NCBI RefSeq assembly: GCF_000607165.1
Contig: NZ_JFZG01000024.1
Coordinates: 682,001-746,000, forward strand
DNA: 64,000 nucleotides
Reading direction: 5' to 3'
DNA from: Ralstonia pickettii
GTDB lineage: Bacteria > Pseudomonadota > Gammaproteobacteria > Burkholderiales > Burkholderiaceae
Shown piece by piece: positions 45,858 to 55,157 of this stretch; the stretch's first letter is position 1; each line of letters begins with the position of its first letter. The notes beneath the pieces are model-generated. The model was not told the DNA's origin and made no database searches. It saw nothing but the letters and a program-made list of their open reading frames with translations. Made by a program: the position numbers and the translations under genes.

Positions 45858-46805
45858 ATGGAAGACCTGAACGACCTCGTCCTGTTTGCCAGTGTGGTGA
45901 CGCACGGTAGCTTTTCCGGCGCCGCTCGGGCGCTGGGGATTCCAAAATCGCGCGTGAGCCGCCGCGTGGCCGATCTCGAAACGCGTCTGGGTGTGCGGCT
46001 GCTGCAGCGGTCAACGCGGGCGGTGCATGTGACGGACGTGGGCTCGGCGTTCTTTACGCATTGCGAATCGATGACGCAGGCCGCTCGCGCTGCCTTTGAG
46101 GTGGCCGAGCACGCCGGCGAAAAACCTTCCGGCCGCTTGCGCGTGAGCTGTCCGGTGGGCGTTGCGCACGTGTTCATCGCGCCCGTGCTGTCGAAGTTCC
46201 TGCGCGCGCAGCCCGATGTACGACTGGAGCTGGACGTGACAAACCGTCGTGTCGACGTGATTGGCGACGGCTACGACGTGGCGCTGCGCGTGCGCTCGGC
46301 GTTGGACGACTCCAACCTCGTCGTGCGCAGCTTTGGCGTGAGCGATCAGGTGCTCGTCGCCAGCCCCTCATTTGTTGCCGAGCATGGCCCGTTCGAGACG
46401 CCGGAATCGATGCGCGGCGCGATTGGCGTGGGCGTTGACGGTGCGGCCGGGGAGCGCACGCGCTGGCGCCTGACCGCCCCGGAAGGCGGCGCGGTCGATA
46501 TCGAATACACCCCCGCGCTGGTGACGGATGATCTGTACCTGATGGGGCAGACGGCGCTGGCCGGCATTGGCGTTGCGCAACTGCCGTTCAACCTGTGCGC
46601 GGAGCCGGTTCGCGATGGCCGGCTGGTCGTGCTGCTGCCGGAATATCGCTTGCCAGTGCACCAGTTTCACGCGGTGTTTCCGTCACGCCGCGGGCTGGTG
46701 CCGGCCGTGCGCGCGTTCATCGAATTCCTCGCAGAAGAGTTGCCCGGCATGACGGCAAATGTCAGCCGCTGTTATGAGGACATCGTCCGGCAACCCGATC
46801 GTTGA
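45858..46805 (+). CDS. LysR-family regulator divergent from azoR
   Basis: The 315-residue protein starts at ATG 45858 (GGAGA upstream). It has the wHTH LNDLVLFASVVTHGSFSGAAR, LGIPKSRVSRRVADLE. The effector domain follows the LrhA/AphB-like subgroup (SGRLRVSCPVGVAHVFIAPVL). It most likely controls azoR in response to quinones or oxidants. Confidence 0.92.
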   Translation: MEDLNDLVLFASVVTHGSFSGAARALGIPKSRVSRRVADLETRLGVRLLQRSTRAVHVTDVGSAFFTHCESMTQAARAAFEVAEHAGEKPSGRLRVSCPVGVAHVFIAPVLSKFLRAQPDVRLELDVTNRRVDVIGDGYDVALRVRSALDDSNLVVRSFGVSDQVLVASPSFVAEHGPFETPESMRGAIGVGVDGAAGERTRWRLTAPEGGAVDIEYTPALVTDDLYLMGQTALAGIGVAQLPFNLCAEPVRDGRLVVLLPEYRLPVHQFHAVFPSRRGLVPAVRAFIEFLAEELPGMTANVSRCYEDIVRQPDR

Positions 46806-46894
46806 CTCTGCAACGAATGGGAATCGGCAGTATCATCAACGGCTTCGCTTCTCCCATTGGCGCGGGTGCCTGAGCGGCATTCGCGCACATTCCC

Positions 46895-48475
46895 ATGTCT
46901 TCCCGCCCCAGCCTTGAACCGCCCAAGCCAGACACGCCTACCGCGCCCATCGCAGCGGTATCCAGCCCGCTGGATACGCCACCGGTGGCTGAAATTCCGG
47001 TGATGGCGGTGATGGGCGGGCTGATGCTCGCCATCTTGCTGGGCGCGCTGGAGCAAACCATTGTTGCCGTGGCGTTGCCCGTGATCGCGGGCGAATTCAA
47101 CGGCTTTGCGCTGATGGCGTGGCTGGTGTCGGCGTATCTGGTGGCGTCTACGGTGGTGACGCCCATCTACGGCAAGTTGAGTGACCTCTACGGCCGCCGC
47201 GCCATGCTGACGACGGCCATTGTCCTGTTCGTGCTGGCTTCGGTGGCATGTGCACTGGCGACCAGCATGCCGATGCTGCTGTTCGCACGCGTGCTGCAAG
47301 GGCTGGGCGGCGGCGGGCTGATTTCGGTATCGCAGGCCACGATTGCCGATGTGGTGCCGCTGCGCGAGCGTGGGCGCTATCAGGGCTACGTGAGCGGCAT
47401 GTGGGCAATGGCCAGCCTCGCCGGTCCGGTGATCGGCGGCTATCTCACGCATTACCTGTCGTGGCGCTGGATTTTCTGGATCAACCTGCCGCTGGGCATC
47501 GTCGCGCTGCTGGTCGTGCGCCGCACGCTGCGGCATCTGCCGGTGGCGCATCAGCGTCGCCCCATCGACGTGCCGGGCGTGGTGCTGTTTGCCGGGGGCC
47601 TGACTGCGCTGTTGTTGATGATTACCCGTGTGGGGCAGGGCACGCCGCTCACGCAGCCCGAAAACCTTGGCCTGCTGGCGGGTGCCGTGCTGCTGCTGGG
47701 CGCATTTGTCTGGCAAGAGAACCGTGCCGTCGAGCCGATCATTCCGCTGTCGATGTTCCGGGTGCGCACGGTCACGATTTGCTGCCTGGCGCTGTTCCTC
47801 TGCTTCTTCCAACTGATTGCCACGTCGGTGCTGATGCCGCTGCGTTTCCAGATGGTGGCGGGTGCCAGCCCCGATGCTGCGGCGCTGCGCCTCGTGCCGC
47901 TCACGCTGTCGATTCCGCTTGGCGCCTTCATTGCCGGCAAGTGGATGACGCACAGCGGCCGCTACAAGCCGCTCATGCTGGGTGGCGCATGCGTGGTGCC
48001 GTTTGCCGTGGCTTCGCTGGGTTTGTTGGACCCGCACAGCGTATTACCGCTGACCCTGGCGATGATCGTGCTCGGCCTGGCGATTGGCGTGCAGTTTCCG
48101 ACCGGCCTGGTGGCCACGCAAAATGCGGTGCCGCCGCAGACGGTGGGCCTGGCCACGGCGCTTACCGCCTTCTCGCGTCTGCTGGGTGGCGCGGTGGGTG
48201 TGGCGGTGCTGACTTCCGTGCTGATTGCGCTGCTGCGTCAGGCTGCGCCTGAAGCGCATGTGGCGGCCGGCGGCGATGTGCTGATGGACCTCTTTCACGC
48301 AGCGCTTGCCAGCAGCGGTGCCGATGCCGAGGCCTTGCAGCGCGCGGGCGAGAGCGCCTTCAGGCATCTGTTCTTCTTTGCGGCTGCGGTGTCGGTGGTC
48401 TCGCCGCTGCTGATCATCCGGCTGGAAGAGAAGGTGCTGCGCGGCAAGGTGTCGCTTGCCGAAGCCATCGAGTAG
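46895..48475 (+). CDS. DHA2-family MFS multidrug exporter (EmrB/QacA type)
   Basis: The 526-residue protein has a Pro-rich cytoplasmic N-tail, then about 14 helices with LEQTIVAVALPVIAGEFNG, GKLSDLYGRRAML, GGGGLISVSQATIADVV and SWRWIFWINLPLG. It is a proton-coupled exporter. The third DHA2 pump of the window, it is not obviously paired with a regulator. It may share a transcript with the LysR gene 89 bp upstream. Confidence 0.9.
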   Translation: MSSRPSLEPPKPDTPTAPIAAVSSPLDTPPVAEIPVMAVMGGLMLAILLGALEQTIVAVALPVIAGEFNGFALMAWLVSAYLVASTVVTPIYGKLSDLYGRRAMLTTAIVLFVLASVACALATSMPMLLFARVLQGLGGGGLISVSQATIADVVPLRERGRYQGYVSGMWAMASLAGPVIGGYLTHYLSWRWIFWINLPLGIVALLVVRRTLRHLPVAHQRRPIDVPGVVLFAGGLTALLLMITRVGQGTPLTQPENLGLLAGAVLLLGAFVWQENRAVEPIIPLSMFRVRTVTICCLALFLCFFQLIATSVLMPLRFQMVAGASPDAAALRLVPLTLSIPLGAFIAGKWMTHSGRYKPLMLGGACVVPFAVASLGLLDPHSVLPLTLAMIVLGLAIGVQFPTGLVATQNAVPPQTVGLATALTAFSRLLGGAVGVAVLTSVLIALLRQAAPEAHVAAGGDVLMDLFHAALASSGADAEALQRAGESAFRHLFFFAAAVSVVSPLLIIRLEEKVLRGKVSLAEAIE

Positions 48476-48487
48476 CGCGCGGACGCA

Positions 48488-49384
48488 CTAGCTCGTGGCG
48501 GGCGCCAGTGCGCGGTGTCGAGCCCGGCGCGCGACGCTACCCTCGTAGAGCGCCCAGCGCAGCGTGGGCGCCACGGTGCGCATGGCCGCTGACGCAATGG
48601 CCGCCTGCAGCGGCGGCCGCTTGAGATCGAGCATTTGTATTGCCCACGGCGGCAGCAACTGGATGCCCGCATCCAGGAAGAGGCGTACTGCCGGGCGCAA
48701 CCCCGGGCGCGGCGCCTGCCACGTCATCAACACCTCCACCACCGTGCGCGTGCGATCGCTGGCCACCAGCTCGGCGCGCATCGCATTCAGATAGGTCTGC
48801 ACGGCCGCCCGCGATTTCGGCACGTCGCGCGCGCCGAGCATCTCGGCCACAAGCGCGGTCTCTTCAAAATAACGATCCTGCTGGGTGATACTCAGGTTGC
48901 CATCCACGTAGCGCAGATAGCCTGCCAGGAAGCTCGACATCTCGGCCACGTGCACCCAGGTGAGCAGGTCTGGGTCGTTGGCTGAATACGGCCGGCCATC
49001 GGGCGCGATGCCCTGCACGCGGTCGTGGATGGTCTTCACGCGCTCGATGAGCGCCAAGGCATCATGCCGGCTGCCATACGTGGTGCCGGCTACGAACTGC
49101 GCGGTACGGCCCAGGCGCCCCTGCAGGTCTTCGCGAAAGTTCGAGTGGTCCCATACGCCGGCCAGCGCGCGCGGGTGCAGCGCCTGCAACAACAGCGCGC
49201 TGATGCCACCGGCCATCATCGCCGGAAAATCGGCATGCACCTTCCAGCAGACGGCGTCGGGGCCAAACAGGCCCGGATCGCCCGGCGGCGAGGCAATGTC
49301 GAGGGTGAGGCTGCCGGTGGCACGCGTAAGGCCGCGGACCTGGTTGGCGATGCGTTCGCGAATGGCGGCGAGTGGCGAGGGCAT
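48488..49384 (-). CDS. DUF2236 (MpaB/latex-clearing-like) oxygenase
   Basis: The 298-residue protein matches the DUF2236 family, which includes MpaB and the haem-b rubber oxygenase Lcp. It has ADFPAMMAGGISALLLQALHPRALAGV, REDLQGRLGRTAQFVAGTTYG, the R-x3-IHDRVQG segment and DLLTWVHVAEMSSFLAGYLR, whose His may bind haem. The substrate is unknown. ATG 49384 was chosen over an upstream GTG. Confidence 0.82.
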   Translation of the reverse strand: MPSPLAAIRERIANQVRGLTRATGSLTLDIASPPGDPGLFGPDAVCWKVHADFPAMMAGGISALLLQALHPRALAGVWDHSNFREDLQGRLGRTAQFVAGTTYGSRHDALALIERVKTIHDRVQGIAPDGRPYSANDPDLLTWVHVAEMSSFLAGYLRYVDGNLSITQQDRYFEETALVAEMLGARDVPKSRAAVQTYLNAMRAELVASDRTRTVVEVLMTWQAPRPGLRPAVRLFLDAGIQLLPPWAIQMLDLKRPPLQAAIASAAMRTVAPTLRWALYEGSVARRARHRALAPATS

Positions 49385-49572
49385 GGTGCCGGAAGTGCCG
49401 GGAAGCACGAGGCGAAGAAGCGTTCATTTTACCGAGCCGCATCGGAGCACGCCTTGGCTGTCGTGATGACAGAACGCCGCATGGCCGATGTGCATCCGCA
49501 GGCCCATTTGTTGCGAGACTGTGGGCGTTAGCGCCTCCTAGAATGAAGACCAATTCCACAAAAACGCCGTTT

Positions 49573-50490
49573 ATGACCTTGCACCGACATCCCGCTTGGC
49601 TGCGCCCGATTGCCCTGCTTGCGCTCGTGGCCGGCCTATGCCTGAGCACTGCCTCGCGCGCGGCAGACAATGCGCAGGGCCTGCGCGACAAATATGAGAG
49701 CGTGGCGTCCCAGTTGGCTGACAACCCGTTCCACCGCCCGCTGGTGTTGGAATCCACCGAGACGCCCGACATGCTCCAGGGCGACATCTACAGCGTGATC
49801 GATTACCCGTTCGCTACGGTGAGCGGCGCCTTGAGTGACGCGACGCAAGGCCCCGGCAACTGGTGCGACGTGCTGATCCTGCACCTGAACATCAAGTATT
49901 GCCGCGCCGGGTCCGGGCCCCGTGGCACCGTGCTCGACGTGAATCTGGGCCGCAAGGTTGAGCAGAGCTTGTCGAGCAGCTATCGGCTGGAGTTCAACTA
50001 CCGCCCCGTTGCCAGCAGCGCGGGCTACTTCCGCGTGGAACTGAATGCCGGGTCCGGCCCGTTCAGCACGAAGGATTACCGCATCATGCTGGAGGCCATT
50101 CCGGCCCCGGCCGGCGGCAATCACACCTTTCTGCATCTGACGTACTCGTACGGTTATGGCACCGCAGGGCGGCTCGCCATGCGCACGTATCTGGGCACGG
50201 TCGGCAGCGACAAAGTGGGTTTTACAAAGACGGCAGAATCCTCAGCCGCCACACCTGAATACGTGGGCGGGGTGCGCGGCTTGCTTGAGCGCAACACAAT
50301 GCGCTACTACCTCGCCATCGATGCCTATCTGAAGGCGCTGTCGGCGCCGCCCGACAAGCGCCTGCAGCAGCGGCTGAACACGTGGTTCAACGCCACCGAG
50401 CAGTACCCGCGCCAGTTGCATGAAGTGGAGCGGCAGGACTACCTGCAGATGAAGCGCCACGAAGCCGAGCGCCAGCAGACGGCGCAGTAA
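49573..50490 (+). CDS. Exported protein of unknown function
   Basis: From ATG 49573 the 305-residue product has a signal peptide (LRPIALLALVAGLCLSTASRA, cut before ADNA). A mixed alpha/beta domain follows with two Cys (NWCDVLILHLNIKYCRAG) likely to form a disulfide. It contains the pattern THTFLHLTYSYGYGTAGRLAMRTYL near residue 185 (actual first residues NHTF). ATG 49543 is an alternative start ten codons upstream. I do not recognise the family. Confidence 0.72.
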   Translation: MTLHRHPAWLRPIALLALVAGLCLSTASRAADNAQGLRDKYESVASQLADNPFHRPLVLESTETPDMLQGDIYSVIDYPFATVSGALSDATQGPGNWCDVLILHLNIKYCRAGSGPRGTVLDVNLGRKVEQSLSSSYRLEFNYRPVASSAGYFRVELNAGSGPFSTKDYRIMLEAIPAPAGGNHTFLHLTYSYGYGTAGRLAMRTYLGTVGSDKVGFTKTAESSAATPEYVGGVRGLLERNTMRYYLAIDAYLKALSAPPDKRLQQRLNTWFNATEQYPRQLHEVERQDYLQMKRHEAERQQTAQ

Positions 50491-50494
50491 CGCT

Positions 50495-50926
50495 TCAGAC
50501 GGGCCGGTAGACCTTGGCGAAGCGCTGCGCCTGCACGACCCCGTAGTCGCCGGGGGCGTATTGGAGTACCCAGTCACCGGCCTGGCCGTGCAGCACATCG
50601 CCGGCTTCGGAGCGCGCCATCGAGAACGCTTCGCTCATCTGCCTGGCAAGCACCACGCTCGGGCGGTTGCGATAAGCGCCGGCCTGCCCATGTGCGAGCG
50701 ATGCATCGGCGGGGACGTACTTCGCATCGAAACGTTCGCGCGAGACCACCCAGCGGTCGCCCGTTGAACCGGTGATCAGCGCATCGTCGGGAGCATAGCG
50801 GTTGGGGCCTTCCAGGCTCATCAGCTCGCCGGCTTCGGTGGCAAAGTCGACGTGGACGGTCTCGTCCTTGACGAAGGGGCGGGCGGCGGGGTCCGTGCGT
50901 AGGTCGACGTGTTGCAGCGTGGGCAT
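50495..50926 (-). CDS. PGDYG-domain protein
   Basis: The 143-residue protein carries the PGDYG motif in QYAPGDYGVVQAQRFAKVYRPV at its C-terminus and an internal repeat-like segment (LEGPNRYAPDDALITGSTGD). This fits the small PGDYG family of unknown function seen in proteobacteria. ATG 50926 is the first in-frame start after the long open frame. It converges with the exported protein gene, 4 bp between stops. Confidence 0.8.
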   Translation of the reverse strand: MPTLQHVDLRTDPAARPFVKDETVHVDFATEAGELMSLEGPNRYAPDDALITGSTGDRWVVSRERFDAKYVPADASLAHGQAGAYRNRPSVVLARQMSEAFSMARSEAGDVLHGQAGDWVLQYAPGDYGVVQAQRFAKVYRPV

Positions 50927-51139
50927 GAGGTGACGCAAAGGCGATGAAAGCGAGGTCAGGCGGAAGGCCGTAAGCGTAGCGCAAATGGCGTCGCTACAGC
51001 GTGGTGGGATTGCCGTTGCGGCTGCTTTCCAGCATCTTGTGGCGTGTCGGACAGTCAGATCGTGCGCGATTTTGCCCAGACAGCATTCGCTGAATGACAC
51101 CGGCTTCTTTCGTCGATGTCTCACACCAAGGATTCCATC

Positions 51140-51649
51140 GTGAACGCACGTGAACCCCACACGCCATCCCAACTGACCGATCTCGATATGGCACTGTTGC
51201 GCCAGGCGATTGCGGTGGCCGACGACGCACGCAAGCGCGGCCGTCATCCGTTCGGCGCACTGGTGGCCGATGAACACGGCAACGTGATCGCCAGCGCGGG
51301 CAATAACTCGATGCCGCCCGAAGGCGACCCCACGCAGCATGCCGAGCTGGCGGCCGCGGCGGCAGCAGCCAAGATCTTGTCTCCTGAGCAGCTTGCGCGT
51401 TGCACGCTGTACACCAGTGCCGAGCCTTGCTGCATGTGCTCGGGCGCCATCTACTGGTGCAACATCGGCCGCGTGGTCTATGCGCTGTCGGAGCATCACC
51501 TGTTGACGCTTACGGGCGACCACCCAGAAAACCCGACGTTCTCGCTGCCGTGCCGCGAGGTGTTTGTACGCGGCCAGCGCCAAATCGACGTGCACGGCCC
51601 GCTCATCGAAGACGAAGCCGCGCAATCGCACATCGGCTTCTGGGAGTGA
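51140..51649 (+). CDS. Zinc-dependent nucleoside deaminase
   Basis: The protein has the cytidine-deaminase-fold signatures HAE (THPTQHAELAAA region) and PCCMC (TSAEPCCMCSGAIYWCNIGRVV). His, Glu and two Cys form the zinc site. It resembles guanine deaminase/tRNA adenosine deaminase-like nucleoside deaminases. GTG 51140 (169 residues) follows AAGGA by 7 nt, better placed than ATG 51116 (177 residues). The pathway is unclear. Confidence 0.85.
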   Translation: MNAREPHTPSQLTDLDMALLRQAIAVADDARKRGRHPFGALVADEHGNVIASAGNNSMPPEGDPTQHAELAAAAAAAKILSPEQLARCTLYTSAEPCCMCSGAIYWCNIGRVVYALSEHHLLTLTGDHPENPTFSLPCREVFVRGQRQIDVHGPLIEDEAAQSHIGFWE

Positions 51650-51864
51650 GCGCCATGAACGTCAAGATCGTCATGCTTTGTAGGGGCGTGTAAGCAACGG
51701 CGATAGAGCGATGGGCCGATCGCGCGCACAAGACCGCAGCTCAATTTTGCGGGGTGCGCATGCTCATCGATCGGTCCGTCATCGCCACGTACAAGGCCGA
51801 CGCGCTGCAAGACACGATCGTCCACATGTAAGGCTGGGCGATGCCGCTTGAGGCTGACCCGTCA

Positions 51865-51927
51865 GTCGAGACTGGCCAGATTCTGGGCGGCAACTACCGG
51901 CGCGTGTTCGAGGCGACGGTGGATTGA
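51865..51927 (+). pseudogene. C-terminal remnant of an M19 membrane dipeptidase
   Basis: The frame reads VETGQILGGNYRRVFEATVD then stop, the typical end of renal-dipeptidase-like M19 enzymes (ILGGNxxRVxE). No upstream domain is present. The rest of 51650-52070 holds only short broken frames. Confidence 0.6.
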
Positions 51928-52070
51928 TCGAGGCCCGTGCTCTTTCTCACGGGCCAACGCGTGGTACGCAAGCGCTATAGGGCAGAAGCGATGGCGCCCA
52001 TAGAGTGGTCTCGCCCTCTGCGGTTTGCTGTCTGTCGGGGGCATTTCTTTCACTCTTTGCGGAGCCCACC

Positions 52071-52373
52071 ATGCCCCAAGCATTGCGCATCTATCAACTG
52101 GAATTCACCCAGAACAACGTCTCGGCCGGCAGCCTGCATACCAATCTGCAGACGTACGCTGCGCCCATCGCCCTGAGTGATCAGCGTTTCATCGTCGGTA
52201 TTCGGCTCAACGAGCGCGGACTCCGCGATCTGCTCGGACACTTCTACTCCAACGGCCCCGCCATCATGCGTGTCGAGCACACCGACCGAGATGACTACGA
52301 CCGCGCCGTCTGGACGCAGATCAACAACATCGTGAACAACGCCACCAATGCCAACATTGAGGTCGATTGGTAG
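52071..52373 (+). CDS. Small protein of unknown function
   Basis: The 100-residue protein begins MPQALRIYQLEFTQNNVSAG and ends ANIEVDW, without a signal or membrane helix. GGAG lies 6 nt before ATG 52071. The composition and strong ribosome site support a real gene. It lies between two fragments of an M19 dipeptidase, so the segment has been rearranged. No family was recognised. Confidence 0.6.
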   Translation: MPQALRIYQLEFTQNNVSAGSLHTNLQTYAAPIALSDQRFIVGIRLNERGLRDLLGHFYSNGPAIMRVEHTDRDDYDRAVWTQINNIVNNATNANIEVDW

Positions 52374-52379
52374 GCTTGG

Positions 52380-52430
52380 AACCGGGCAGCGGCGCCCGGC
52401 CCATGATGGCGCGGACGTAGTAGAAGATCG
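52380..52430 (-). pseudogene. 5' remnant of a second NIPSNAP-family gene
   Basis: Read on the minus strand from 52430, ATCTTCTACTACGTCCGC parallels the start of the intact NIPSNAP gene at 56589 (ATCACCTGCCACGTCCGC). The start codon position holds ACG instead of ATG. The homology fades after about ten codons. It is attached to the duplicated upstream region 52431-52502. Confidence 0.5.
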
Positions 52431-52502
52431 TGGCGCGTGCATGCGGGTGGGTGAGCGCGCCAGCCTAAACGTCCGCCCGCCGTCCGGTCAATGCCGCATG
52501 CG
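52431..52502. repeat. 72-bp dispersed direct repeat, copy 1
   Basis: This copy and 56589-56660 differ at only three of 72 positions (positions 6, 16 and 51). Both begin TGGCG and end CGCATGCG. Copy 2 is the upstream region of the intact NIPSNAP gene; copy 1 flanks the NIPSNAP remnant. Confidence 0.85.
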
Positions 52503-52504
52503 CG

Positions 52505-52724
52505 CGCGGTAGCGGACATTGGCGGTGTGATTGGCGTGTGGCCCAATACGGCGGATCTTCCCAATCTCGATGCCATGGCGATGGGCATCAAGCGCATGGC
52601 CGATGTGGTGGGCGTGGCGCACGTGGGGCTGGACACCGACATGCGCGGTTTTACCCGGCCGCCGGTGTTCACCAGCTATGCGCAGTTGCCGGCGCGTGTT
52701 CGAGACGACGGTGGGTTGATCGTG
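52505..52724 (+). pseudogene. Internal fragment of an M19 dipeptidase with a deletion and frameshift
   Basis: The frame reads AVADIGGVIGVWPN, then MADVVGVAHVGLDTDMRGFT, the M19 metal-site region (HVGL-x-TDM-x-G), and FTSYAQLPA. It then jumps in another frame to the C-terminal end RVFETTVG and stop. The junction shares CCGGCG with the homologous segment at 51897, suggesting deletion between short repeats. Confidence 0.65.
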
Positions 52725-52809
52725 GCCCGCAGGGCGCCCGGCATGACGCCTTGCGGGCCCGATCACCGCACTTCCCCGTGTGTGCCCTGCGTTGCTGCGT
52801 TCCTGCGTA

Positions 52810-54912
52810 TTAGCGGTCGTATTCGACCGACGTGGTGAAGTTCAGATCCAGCGGGTCTGCCCACGACATGTTGGTGAACGACATGTCTTGCGTGCCCGAC
52901 CAGCCCGTCACTGCGGGGAAAGCCACCCCCTGGTCGCCCGCTACATTGACGGTGAGCGTGGTCCCGGGCGCGGCCGGTGCGGCGCGGCCCACCCCGTTCA
53001 CGAATACCGTCGGCTGGCCCGAAGCCGTTGCGCGAATCTGCACGTTGACGCGCTTCACGAAGGGCACGCCCGCCTTGGTCGTCCACGTGACGGGCAAGGT
53101 GGCGCCGCCTGCAAACGTTGATGCCGTGCCCGGGGTGAGGATGTCGCGCGTGGTCTGCGAGATGTCCTGCCACGTGTATTGGCGCAGCGCATCGGGCGAG
53201 GGCGACGGCGTGCGCAGCCGCACCGTGTACGTCTTGGACGGCTGGCTGGTGACACCGCCCTGATAGATGGCGATCGTGTACGCACTGAACGGCGTGATGG
53301 TCGCCAGCTCCGATGCCGTCAGTTGCGGCTTGGCCCAGGCCGTGTTGTTGCGCGGTGCATCGCCGGGCCACGTGAAGCTGCCCTGGTTGGCCGGGTCTTG
53401 TGCCACGCCTGCCAGGCGGAAGTTATTGCGGCAGGCGCTTTGCTTGGCCAGCAAGGCAAGCTGTGCTGCCGTCTGGCTCGCGCCAACCTGGGCGCGGATG
53501 TTGAGTGTGTCGCACGTGCCTGACGACGGCTGCAGGAACACGCCATTGCGCAGGCCGGGGCCGGTAACAATCGCAAAGTCGACGGGCGTGCCAGCGGCAT
53601 CCACGACGCCCACCTGCATGTTGATCGAATCGACAAACGCGTTGGTGCCCGTCATTGCGGTGGCGCTGTTCAGCCAGTCCCACTTCTGCGCATTGGCATT
53701 GACTTTTGTGAACACGGCGCGCTGGTTGCCGACGATGCGCCAGCCATTGTCGCCGCTGGCGCGCGAGGCAGGTTGTACCGCCACTTGCACATGCTGCTGC
53801 ATGCCGTCGCGAAGGCCATCGGCGCGGGTCCAGGCGAGCTTGACCCACAGCGTGTCACCGCTGTTGGACGCCACGCGGATGATCTCCGGCAGGCTGAAGC
53901 TGGCGTTGTTCATCGCGTCATCGGCAAACAGGCCCGGGTTGCCCCCGCCCGATGCGGGCCCGAATTCCTGGTCGGCCGTCATGCCGTTGTTCAAGTAGGC
54001 CGACGGCACGCCGTTGATGAGCGCGCCATTGGCCACGTCATCCACGAAGATCTGGCCGCAAACGGGCACGCTGCCCCCTGTGCGCGCCGAGCCTGTCGAG
54101 CCGGCAAAACACTGGTTGAGCGCGGTTTGCAACGCGGCCAGGTCCGAGGCGGTCGGCAGATTGGCGACGGGGTTGCCATTGATGGTCGCCACGCTCGGCA
54201 GGCTCGCCTTGTCGCTGGGCTGTGGAGCGACGCCCGGCGCGAGCTGCAATTGCGCAGGCGTATCGCTGGACGCGCCTGCCACGGAGCTGATCTGCACGCT
54301 GCCGTCCGGCAGCACGTTCACCTTCAGCTGATCGAGCAGGCGATCGAGGCCCGGTGCGCCGGCCGTCAACGGGCCCGAGATCAGATCCACTCCGGTGTTG
54401 CCGGTGGCGGCCAGCAGGTCGGCCAGGGCGGCGGCATAGGCGGCCACCGTGCTTGAGACGGTTTGCGCGGTCACCTTGCTCTGCAGCAGGCCCGTGTTGC
54501 CCAGGAGCTTGCTCGGGTTGTCGCCCACGATGGTGGCGGCAATGGCATTGGTGATGGGCGTGATGTTGATCGTCTGGCTGCCGGCACTGGCGGACAGCGC
54601 GATCAGCGTGGCTTGCGAGTCGGCCACGTTGCCGGCCGCCGACAGCACGAACGGCGCGGCAAGACCCGTGACCGTGCACTGGAAAGCCCCCGTGGTGGCG
54701 TTGGCCGGGCAGTCGACCGACTTGCCGGCTGCGTCCATCAGCGTGACCGTCGCGCTTTGCATGGCCGCGCCCGCGGCGGCGACGCCGCTGACGGTCTGTG
54801 CTGCCGGAACGTTGGTGCCGGGCGATGTGCTGGCGCTGCTGCCGGAATCGCTGCCGCCGCAGCCCGACAGGGCAAGCGTGGCCAGTGCGATTGCAATGGG
54901 GGTGAGTTTCAT
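52810..54912 (-). CDS. Large outer-membrane or periplasmic lipoprotein
   Basis: The 700-residue product has a lipoprotein signal (IAIALATLALSGC) and a Gly/Ser-rich linker. A carboxypeptidase-regulatory/DUF4382-like beta-sandwich start (AQTVSGVAAAGAAMQSATVTLMDAAGK) and a long beta-rich body follow. Several Cys may form disulfides. GGAGG precedes ATG 54912. Family members of this type occur with surface or adhesive functions, but I cannot assign a role. A LuxR regulator diverges 245 bp away. Confidence 0.8.
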   Translation of the reverse strand: MKLTPIAIALATLALSGCGGSDSGSSASTSPGTNVPAAQTVSGVAAAGAAMQSATVTLMDAAGKSVDCPANATTGAFQCTVTGLAAPFVLSAAGNVADSQATLIALSASAGSQTINITPITNAIAATIVGDNPSKLLGNTGLLQSKVTAQTVSSTVAAYAAALADLLAATGNTGVDLISGPLTAGAPGLDRLLDQLKVNVLPDGSVQISSVAGASSDTPAQLQLAPGVAPQPSDKASLPSVATINGNPVANLPTASDLAALQTALNQCFAGSTGSARTGGSVPVCGQIFVDDVANGALINGVPSAYLNNGMTADQEFGPASGGGNPGLFADDAMNNASFSLPEIIRVASNSGDTLWVKLAWTRADGLRDGMQQHVQVAVQPASRASGDNGWRIVGNQRAVFTKVNANAQKWDWLNSATAMTGTNAFVDSINMQVGVVDAAGTPVDFAIVTGPGLRNGVFLQPSSGTCDTLNIRAQVGASQTAAQLALLAKQSACRNNFRLAGVAQDPANQGSFTWPGDAPRNNTAWAKPQLTASELATITPFSAYTIAIYQGGVTSQPSKTYTVRLRTPSPSPDALRQYTWQDISQTTRDILTPGTASTFAGGATLPVTWTTKAGVPFVKRVNVQIRATASGQPTVFVNGVGRAAPAAPGTTLTVNVAGDQGVAFPAVTGWSGTQDMSFTNMSWADPLDLNFTTSVEYDR

Positions 54913-55157
54913 GGAGTCCTCCGCTGGATCGTGGGTGCGCCGTGCATGCGGCGCCGTTATTCGGCACGGAGATTCTCAAAGGGGGCACCACGCGCCCGCA
55001 TCATTCATTTGGAGGAAAGCGTCGCCAAAAGAACGATGTTGAGCAACGCACACACGTGTTACGTTTGCGCGCATAACATGACCGCAGCCACTTGGCTCTC
55101 ACCGAGTGAGCATGGCGGGCGCCAAGGCCAGACAGCCATCCTTCGGGGGAGGGACGC

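Noticed and set aside
52505-52724. Intact small gene in the M19-like region (91-115 codons)
   Set aside because: The frame matches only part of the dipeptidase and switches frame at the C-terminal motif, so it is better read as a pseudogene.
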